Assembly: GCA_003131625.1 (NCBI GenBank)
Contig: PKVY01000022.1
Span: 28,695 to 62,957, forward strand
Reading direction: 5' to 3'
Source: Acidobacterium sp.
GTDB taxonomy: Bacteria > Acidobacteriota > Terriglobia > Terriglobales > Acidobacteriaceae
DNA: 34,263 nucleotides
A program made the position numbers and the translations under genes. Positions 16,799 to 22,949 of the stretch are shown here, one piece after another (within the stretch, counting starts at the first letter, position 1; each line of letters starts with the position of its first letter). Below the pieces are notes generated by a model. It was given only the letters and a program-made list of their open reading frames with translations, searched no databases and was not told where the DNA came from.

Positions 16799-16811
16799 GC
16801 CCATGATGGGC
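16799..16811. repeat. Palindrome GCCCAT-G-ATGGGC
   Basis: A perfect 6-1-6 inverted repeat about 40 bp upstream of the TetR-gene -35 box and 38 bp after the NusG-like stop codon. No T-run follows on the minus strand, so it is more like an operator than a terminator. Possible TetR self-operator. Confidence 0.4.
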
Positions 16812-16848
16812 ACGTGTACTGCTTTGATTCCCCGCACAACCAGAAAAA

Positions 16849-17523
16849 TCAGGAAGCCGCCGGTAACACTTCAAGATCCTCCGCCGCCACTTCAACCGCC
16901 ACGCTCTGCATGATCAAATCAACCGTGAGCACCATCTTGCAGTCGTTGCCGGTTCGCAGCAACACTCCTTCCAGTCCGGACAGGATCCCCGACTTGATCC
17001 TGCCCCTCTGGCCAACAAGCAGCAGCGGATACGGCTCGGCCTTGCAGATGGAGAGCCCGTTTCGCAGCGATTCCATCAGCTCATCCGCAAGCCGTGCCGG
17101 CTCCCTTCCAACCCCGTTCACGAAGCCGATTACGCTTGGGACCTGAAGAACGTGACGACGCTCGGCTGGGTGAATTTTTGCGAACAGGTAGCATGGAAAC
17201 AACGGGAGGTCCAGCATAACTCTTGAACCGTCCCTCCATCGCCGATTCACCCGATATAGAGGCAAATAATGCTCGATGCCGCGGATTTGCAGGAATCTCG
17301 CGACCTGCTTCTCGTGCCGAGCCACTGTGGAGACGGCGTACCATCCGGCATCTGTCCCGTCTCCATTGGCAGCGGCGGTGATTCTCAACGCCGAGTTCTG
17401 ATTGATCGCAGTGGGGGCGGAGCCAACTGGAAACAAGCGAATATCCTCGTGTGCGGATTCCCCGCATACGGTGTCCCTGGACAGGATGCTGCAGGAGCGT
17501 GAGAAGTATGCGCATTCTTGCAC
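16849..17523 (-). CDS. UpxY/LoaP-like specialised NusG transcription antiterminator
   Basis: A NusG paralogue. The NGN domain begins with GWYAVSTVARHEKQVARFL (about residue 61) and has GIEHYLPLYRVNRRW, FPCYLFAKI and VIGFVNGVG; the C-terminal KOW domain includes VGQRGRIKSGILSGLEGVL. Such paralogues (UpxY in Bacteroides, LoaP, RfaH) ride on RNA polymerase and prevent early termination in long polysaccharide operons. Being the first gene of the cluster fits. The longest reading starts with GTG at 17523 (224 aa), but the first 60 residues are not family-like; TTG at 17436, with GAGG 8 nt upstream, would give 195 aa, nearer the normal size. Confidence 0.9.
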   Translation of the reverse strand: MQECAYFSRSCSILSRDTVCGESAHEDIRLFPVGSAPTAINQNSALRITAAANGDGTDAGWYAVSTVARHEKQVARFLQIRGIEHYLPLYRVNRRWRDGSRVMLDLPLFPCYLFAKIHPAERRHVLQVPSVIGFVNGVGREPARLADELMESLRNGLSICKAEPYPLLLVGQRGRIKSGILSGLEGVLLRTGNDCKMVLTVDLIMQSVAVEVAAEDLEVLPAAS

Positions 17524-17552
17524 CGGGGCACTGCTTGGGGTTTTATCGCGTT

Positions 17553-17582
17553 ACTATATCAACCGTTTTCATCGCTCGTCAA
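17553..17582 (-). promoter_or_regulatory. Sigma70-like promoter TTGACG-18-TATAGT
   Basis: On the minus strand TTGACG (17577-17582) and TATAGT (17553-17558) are 18 bp apart, directing transcription into the NusG-like gene. The predicted start, near 17546, is about 23 nt before GTG 17523 or about 110 nt before TTG 17436. Confidence 0.6.
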
Positions 17583-17622
17583 TACCGTAGCGTGTCAGCC
17601 GCGATTGTGTCGTCATGTTCAT

Positions 17623-17637
17623 ATATCAATTTGATAT
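17623..17637. repeat. AT-rich inverted repeat ATATCAA-T-TTGATAT
   Basis: A perfect 7-1-7 palindrome in an AT-rich pocket (about 17610-17650) of the divergent region between the NusG-like gene and the beta-helix gene. Placement 40 bp upstream of the minus-strand -35 box suits an operator. The remainder of the region 17524-17848 shows no gene. Confidence 0.5.
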
Positions 17638-17794
17638 TAAAAACGTTAACGAGAACCCAGGTCGTCGCCCGTTGAGGCTCAGTGCCACCGTTGTGACCGA
17701 ATTCGCAACAGCTCCAATCGCTGAAAGTGATTGCATACATGCTTTGCAAGCAGGCTGGATGGCGCAGAACCTCCACCGATGCCAATGTTGCCCT

Positions 17795-17800
17795 TATAAT
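17795..17800 (+). promoter_or_regulatory. Candidate -10 box TATAAT for the beta-helix gene
   Basis: A consensus TATAAT with no good -35 at the usual distance. If used, transcription would begin near 17807, which makes the ATG at 17816 nearly leaderless and supports ATG 17849 or 17855 as the real start. Confidence 0.3.
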
Positions 17801-17848
17801 TCCCGCACCAGCCCGATGAGCACCGACTGTCTTCCTGCGCCAGAAACG

Positions 17849-20260
17849 ATGAACATGCGAAGCAACGACTGGGGCTCATCGATCAAAAGGATCCTGCTGC
17901 TCGGCCTCGCGATCGTCCTCGCTTTCGCCTGGCTCCCGTCGGCCCTGGCCGCATTCTTGACCACCATCCACCTCCCACACACGATCTCTGGCGCCTCAGT
18001 CCAGCTCCCGCCAGGCCAGGCCCCCGCCCCGAGCTCGCCGTCACTGGATACCATTTACAACCCTTGCCACGGCTATGGACTCGCCTGCGACGGCACGACG
18101 ACTGACTCCAAAGCCTGGCAAAGCTTCATAAACACAATCTGCTCACTCGGGGGCAACGCATCCGTGATGCTACCCAACAAACCAATTGCTCTCACCGCTC
18201 AGTCTGTCATCTATGACGGCTGTCCCGGCAGCCTCCATATCTATGGGACCGGCGACAATTCCGGCTTCCTCTTTACCTCTGAGGATTCAAATGGCTCCGG
18301 ACTTGTTATTGAGAGCAATTCGGCCCACAAGGTGGAGTTGGACCACTTCTACATCGCCGGACCAACATACCGCGCTCTGGCCATCTCTCAATCCTCAAAC
18401 GTTTACATCCACGACCTGAGTATCCAGGGAGGGTCTCAGGGACTGGTCTCGGGCCTCGGCGGAGCCATTTGGATCCAGGGAGGTACCCACATCCACATTG
18501 ACCACAACGTCCTGACCAACAACGGCCCATCTATCACTGGCGCAACCAGAAACTGCCGAGACAAGAACAATCAACCGAGCGTTTGCCCTCAGGGGTATAC
18601 GATTGTCGCCAACCCCAATTACTTCCCAGGTAACTTCAGTCGGTCAGCTACTACCGACCTCCAACTCACTCGCAACATCATTACGGGCAATAATACACAG
18701 ATTGCCCTTGCGCTTTACAATTCAGAGTACTCGACGATTTCAGGTAATTATGTTGACCAGAATAATGCGTATAAGAACGACACGACCGCGAATGCTGAGG
18801 CTGGACAGGGGTACGGCATCAATGTCTACGGAAACGCTCACGTTGGCAGATCATCGGGGAACTGGGTGTCAACCGTTCTTTCTGGAAACGTTGCTACCAC
18901 GACCATGACCAACGGATCCGTCATCCCTTATGCAATCGGCCAATGGGTCTGCGTAAACTCCGCCCTGGGTGTTTCGCACAACACTGATCTTGGTGGTTGC
19001 TATCAAATCACTGCGGTTAATGGATCAGGGGGCGCCGCACCAACATTCACATGGACCAGGATCGGTGCCGACGACACCACCTCCGGTATCGACATCGTCG
19101 ATGCTGTTATCGGCACGACGGTTACTGGCAATCATGTTACCAACGCGGCAGGTGCTTGTATCTACACCCAATCATTGATAGACGGGCACATCGATGACAA
19201 CGTCGTGTGGAATTGTGCCCAGATGCTGCCAACCACCTCCATTCCGATGGCGGGAATAACGGTGAGCGGGGCCACTCGCCTGACCGTCAACAATAACAGC
19301 GTTAACACCGTTGTGAATGTAAACGTGAATAAGTTAAAGGATTGCGTTTACATCCCCGATGGTATTGCTGCTGTCCTGTCTTACGACTCGACGTACAACG
19401 GCAACACGATTACAAACTTCACGGGAGATGGCATACTCTTCGGCCAGGGCCGTCTTAACGCCATCTCGGGAAACACGATAGACGGGTCATCTGTGGGGTC
19501 GAGTGGTATTCATGCGGCTACGGGCGCGCCCTTGAATCTCCTGACGGTAAGTCACAATACGATCCACCGTGTGACTTACGCCGGAATTAACGCGGCGAGC
19601 AGTGTTCCCTCGGGTTACGGGGCCGGCCTGATTGTGAGCAATAACGCCATCGGCGGTAATACGGCTTCCGCACAGATGTTTTACTGTATCCAGCTTACCG
19701 GCGGATTCCAGGCGGCCACCATAGATGGCAACTCATGCGATGGTTTCGGTGACACGTCTGTGTCATCGGGACGAACCATGCACGAAGGGATCGACGATGG
19801 CGCTCTATCCACCCACCTGACGAATAATACGGTCGCAAATGTGGCGGACTACGGTTTCCTGGAAAGTGGGACCGACGCGATCCTCACCGGGAACATCGGA
19901 TACAACAATAACAACTCTTTTGCGGCCACGGGTTCCAGGCGCTCCCGCGTCTATGGAAACGCCTTCGGCGTCTACTCGTCGCTTTCGGGCATCGGCGTCG
20001 TCTGGAACACAGACACGCTCCACTTTGGCAATCAGTTCACCGACGGGATGGCATCCGGGACGTGCACGTTGTCCAGCGGCATGTGCACGGTGAGCACACA
20101 CGAGATTCAGAGTTGGAGCATGGTGCGGCTCTCACCTCAAGCCGCGGGCGGAACACCTGGTACTGTCTCTCTGGGAGTTGTGACCCCGAATACATCCTTC
20201 GTGATCAAATCCAGCAACACTTCCGATACCAGTACGGTATTTTGGGAAATCGTCCACTAG
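17849..20260 (+). CDS. Secreted right-handed parallel beta-helix protein (pectate-lyase-like)
   Basis: From ATG 17849 it is 803 aa with a signal peptide (IKRILLLGLAIVLAFAWLP core, cleavage near residue 34). A pectate-lyase-3-like N-cap follows (CDGTTTDSKAWQSFI, about residues 80-95). Then come many beta-helix rungs of the NxIxGN type: RNIITGNNTQIAL, YSTISGNYVDQNN, GTTVTGNHVTNAAG and others to about residue 720. No catalytic triad can be assigned. Such proteins near polysaccharide loci are often lyases, C5-epimerases or surface binders. It is divergent from the cluster and more AT-rich and Asn/Thr-codon-rich than its neighbours, suggesting separate acquisition. Starts at 17816 and 17855 are also possible; the open frame reaches back to 17615. 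Confidence 0.85.
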   Translation: MNMRSNDWGSSIKRILLLGLAIVLAFAWLPSALAAFLTTIHLPHTISGASVQLPPGQAPAPSSPSLDTIYNPCHGYGLACDGTTTDSKAWQSFINTICSLGGNASVMLPNKPIALTAQSVIYDGCPGSLHIYGTGDNSGFLFTSEDSNGSGLVIESNSAHKVELDHFYIAGPTYRALAISQSSNVYIHDLSIQGGSQGLVSGLGGAIWIQGGTHIHIDHNVLTNNGPSITGATRNCRDKNNQPSVCPQGYTIVANPNYFPGNFSRSATTDLQLTRNIITGNNTQIALALYNSEYSTISGNYVDQNNAYKNDTTANAEAGQGYGINVYGNAHVGRSSGNWVSTVLSGNVATTTMTNGSVIPYAIGQWVCVNSALGVSHNTDLGGCYQITAVNGSGGAAPTFTWTRIGADDTTSGIDIVDAVIGTTVTGNHVTNAAGACIYTQSLIDGHIDDNVVWNCAQMLPTTSIPMAGITVSGATRLTVNNNSVNTVVNVNVNKLKDCVYIPDGIAAVLSYDSTYNGNTITNFTGDGILFGQGRLNAISGNTIDGSSVGSSGIHAATGAPLNLLTVSHNTIHRVTYAGINAASSVPSGYGAGLIVSNNAIGGNTASAQMFYCIQLTGGFQAATIDGNSCDGFGDTSVSSGRTMHEGIDDGALSTHLTNNTVANVADYGFLESGTDAILTGNIGYNNNNSFAATGSRRSRVYGNAFGVYSSLSGIGVVWNTDTLHFGNQFTDGMASGTCTLSSGMCTVSTHEIQSWSMVRLSPQAAGGTPGTVSLGVVTPNTSFVIKSSNTSDTSTVFWEIVH

Positions 20261-21447
20261 CTTATCGCATCTCTTATTCGATCAATCACCTCGTCCGCAA
20301 TGGCCAGACAGGCGGTCGCGGCCGGACTGGGAGCATTGAGTACATGCAGGGCCCGCTCCTGACGAACAATATAGAAATCCTGCAGAAGTTCACCGCTCGG
20401 CGAAAGAGCCTGCGCTCGCACACCAGCGCCGCCCTCTAAGAGGTCATCCACCTGTATTTCCGGCACCAGACGCTGCAGCCTCCGGCAGAAGAATTCCTTG
20501 CTAAAAGAACTCTTCAACTCCTGCCAGCACATTGCCGGATAGCGAACCAGGAATCGCCAGAAGCCACGGTAGGTGAAAGTCTCGACCATGTCGCGGACAG
20601 AATAATCGGTTCTTTGATATGCCTCGCGCGCTAGCGCCAGCACGGCATTTGGGCCGGCCTCGACTCCGCCGCGAATCATCCTGGTAAAATGGACCCCAAG
20701 AAACGGAAAGGCAGGATCAGGCACTGGATAAATCAGATTTCGGACCAGGTGCCGGCGATTCTCCTTTAGTTGGTAATACTCTCCGCGAAACGGCACGATC
20801 TTTACCGCATCGCGATTCCCCGCCATGCGGCTGACCCTGTCACTTTGCAATCCGCCACAGTTGATCAGGAAATCGGCATCAAAGTCGCCCCCCGACGTCT
20901 GAACGTGCCAGCCATTGCGTTCGCGTAGCTCGATCACCTCGGAGGAGAATTGGATATCGCCTCCCAGACGCATGATCTCGCCGGCCATCCTCTCCGTAAC
21001 ACCGGCGTAATCTACAATCCCTTCTTCAGGAACGTGCAATCCGGCCAATCCAGCAGCGTGTGGTTCCAACTCCCGGATTTGTTCAGGATCGAGAGGTCGC
21101 AGTCCTGTCAGTCCGTTCGCCGTGCCTCGTTCCAGTAGGGTGCGGAGCCTGGGGATTTCGCGCTGTTCAGTGGCGACAACCACTTTTCCGCAGAGTTCAT
21201 AGCCGACACCGTGCTCAGCGCAAAATCTTGTCAGTCGGCGAATACCCTGCACTGCCAGGCGCGCCTTCGATGAACCCGGCTTGTAGAAAAGCCCACAATG
21301 AAGCACGCCGCTGTTGTGTCCGGTTTGGTGTCGGCCTGCACCGGCTTCCTTTTCAAGGACTGTGAGTCGGGTAGAGGGGAAGCGATGAAGCAGCTGGTAT
21401 GCCGTTGCCAATCCAACGATTCCGCCGCCTATGATCGCGATCTTCAT
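20257..21447 (-). CDS. lhgO: L-2-hydroxyglutarate oxidase
   Basis: A 396-aa FAD-dependent oxidoreductase of the DAO family that oxidises L-2-hydroxyglutarate to 2-oxoglutarate, feeding electrons to the membrane quinone pool. It begins IAIIGGGIVGLATAYQLL, the FAD dinucleotide fold, followed by LEKEAGAGRHQTGHNSGVLH, the hallmark LhgO/YgaF sequence, then CGLFYKPGS, VPFRGEYYQL and the C-terminal GAGVRAQA and FYIVRQERALHVLNAPSPAA blocks. AAGG lies just before the ATG. Its TAG (plus-strand 20257-20259) overlaps the TAG of the convergent beta-helix gene. It has no evident link to polysaccharide synthesis. Confidence 0.94.
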   Translation of the reverse strand: MKIAIIGGGIVGLATAYQLLHRFPSTRLTVLEKEAGAGRHQTGHNSGVLHCGLFYKPGSSKARLAVQGIRRLTRFCAEHGVGYELCGKVVVATEQREIPRLRTLLERGTANGLTGLRPLDPEQIRELEPHAAGLAGLHVPEEGIVDYAGVTERMAGEIMRLGGDIQFSSEVIELRERNGWHVQTSGGDFDADFLINCGGLQSDRVSRMAGNRDAVKIVPFRGEYYQLKENRRHLVRNLIYPVPDPAFPFLGVHFTRMIRGGVEAGPNAVLALAREAYQRTDYSVRDMVETFTYRGFWRFLVRYPAMCWQELKSSFSKEFFCRRLQRLVPEIQVDDLLEGGAGVRAQALSPSGELLQDFYIVRQERALHVLNAPSPAATACLAIADEVIDRIRDAIS

Positions 21448-21537
21448 CCTTGCCCTTTGCCTGAATCCCGGAACGTTCCATCCATCTGGAACTGGAAACT
21501 ACCCCATGCTACGCTTTGCGCATATCTGGAAGTGGTC

Positions 21538-21660
21538 TCATAAATGTCTGCGCAGCACGCCTTGAAGCCCACGATGTCCAGCGCCTGCTCGGCTACCAGC
21601 TGCTTCAGCTTCCGGTTCTCCTCTTCCAGTTGCAGCAGCCGTTGCGCCTCGCTCACGCGT
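21538..21660 (-). pseudogene. Remnant of an IS3-family transposase orfA
   Basis: The minus strand reads VSEAQRLLQLEEENRKLKQL then VAEQALDI, the conserved C-terminal leucine-zipper region of IS3-family OrfA. Just upstream the frame meets a TGA (QY*R before VSEA). Downstream, deleting one base in the KACCAD stretch would give a K-A-V-L-R-R-H-L stop ending at 21538, close to a normal OrfA end. Only about 120 bp survive, with no OrfB or inverted terminal repeats seen nearby. The rest of the 21448-21891 gap holds only a GC hairpin and the deoC ribosome site. Confidence 0.65.
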
Positions 21661-21733
21661 CAATACTGGCTATTTGCGATTCCCTGCTCTCACCTGCAAG
21701 GTCATGCAAAGTTGCCGAAAAGGGACTCACAAT

Positions 21734-21758
21734 CCGCCGGCCCTCGCGGCCATGGCGG
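21734..21758. repeat. GC-rich hairpin
   Basis: CCGCC-GGCC, a CTCGC loop, then GGCC-AT-GGCGG forms a 9-bp stem with a two-base bulge. No T-run follows on either strand within a few bases, so a terminator role is weak. It lies between the IS remnant and deoC. Confidence 0.4.
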
Positions 21759-21891
21759 TTCGCCCCCCTCACGGCACCAATCAATAGCGCTCCCACAGCA
21801 TGGAATCCTGCGGTCCCGGATCCTCATCGGCAGCGGATAGCAGTATCCTCTTTGCATTGACTTCTTCTCTTCTCCTGCGGAGAAAGTGAAC

Positions 21892-22920
21892 ATGGCCCTC
21901 CAACCACCAGCATCTGCGCACGACGCCGCTCACGCCACACAATCCACTCCCGTGGTTCTCAATGGGCGCCTTCTCGAAGGCAACCGGCGCATTCCTCTTA
22001 ATGTCGACTGGGTGGACGAGGTGCGGGTCAACACCAGCGCCGTCGAGCGCAGAGCGGCAACTCACTGCACGCGGCGCACCGTCAAGAAGGAAAATCAGGC
22101 GGCGTGGCTGCTCCGCGCCATTGCCTGCATGGACCTGACCACGCTCAGCGGCGACGATTCGGCGGACCGCATACGGCGGCTGTGCGCCAAGGCCCGCAAT
22201 CCGCTGCAGCGCCATCTGGTCCAGGGCCTCGGCATCGAAGAACTGCACCTCACCGTCGGCGCCGTTTGCGTGTATCACGCCTTCGTCGAAACCGCGGTCA
22301 AAGCGCTGGAGGGATCCGGCATCCCGGTCGCCGCCGTCTCGGCTGGGTTTCCCGCCGGCTTATCGCCGCTCGCCGAGCGCGTGGAGGAAATTCGCCGTTC
22401 GATGGAAGCAGGAGCGTCGGAGATTGACATCGTCATCACGCGCGCACATGTCTTCAACGGCGAGTGGCAGGCGCTGTACGACGAAGTCGCCGCCTTTAAG
22501 CAGGCCTGCGGGCCGGCGCACATGAAAGCCATCCTCGGCACCGGCGATCTGATGACCCTGCGCAACGTAGCGCGCGCCAGCTGGGTGGCCATGATGGCCG
22601 GCGCCGACTTCATCAAGACATCGACCGGCAAGGAAGCGGTGAACGCCACTCTGCCCGTATCGCTGACCATGGTGCGCGCCATTCGTGACTACGCCGAGCG
22701 CACGGGGATGGCGGTGGGCTTCAAAGCGGCCGGCGGCATCCGGACCGCAAAGCAGTCGCTGGACTGGCTGGTGATGATGAAAGACGAACTCGGCCGCCCC
22801 TGGCTGGAGCCTTCGCTGTTCCGGTTCGGCGCTAGCGGCATGCTCGCCGATATCGAGCGCCAGCTGGAGCATCACCTGACCGGCCGTTATTCGGCGGCGT
22901 ACCGTCACCCGATCGCGTAA
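21892..22920 (+). CDS. deoC: Deoxyribose-phosphate aldolase
   Basis: A class I aldolase that splits 2-deoxyribose 5-phosphate into acetaldehyde and glyceraldehyde 3-phosphate. From ATG 21892 it is 342 aa, longer than the compact enzymes of about 220-260 aa owing to an N-terminal extension of roughly 75 residues. The Schiff-base lysine is Lys242 in GADFIKTSTGKEAVNATL, the second active-site lysine Lys278 in VGFKAAGGIRT, and the acidic residue Asp179 in EIDIVITRA. GGAG 9 nt upstream favours ATG 21892 over GTG 21886. The next gene, an aldehyde dehydrogenase, starts 29 bp downstream, so the acetaldehyde product could be oxidised by its neighbour. Confidence 0.95.
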   Translation: MALQPPASAHDAAHATQSTPVVLNGRLLEGNRRIPLNVDWVDEVRVNTSAVERRAATHCTRRTVKKENQAAWLLRAIACMDLTTLSGDDSADRIRRLCAKARNPLQRHLVQGLGIEELHLTVGAVCVYHAFVETAVKALEGSGIPVAAVSAGFPAGLSPLAERVEEIRRSMEAGASEIDIVITRAHVFNGEWQALYDEVAAFKQACGPAHMKAILGTGDLMTLRNVARASWVAMMAGADFIKTSTGKEAVNATLPVSLTMVRAIRDYAERTGMAVGFKAAGGIRTAKQSLDWLVMMKDELGRPWLEPSLFRFGASGMLADIERQLEHHLTGRYSAAYRHPIA

Positions 22921-22949
22921 ATGGCATTCGATCTCTGGAAGGAGCCGCA

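Noticed and set aside
21781..22278. Antisense 165-codon frame over the start of deoC
   Set aside because: No recognisable domain; it overlaps the conserved deoC coding region and its ribosome site.
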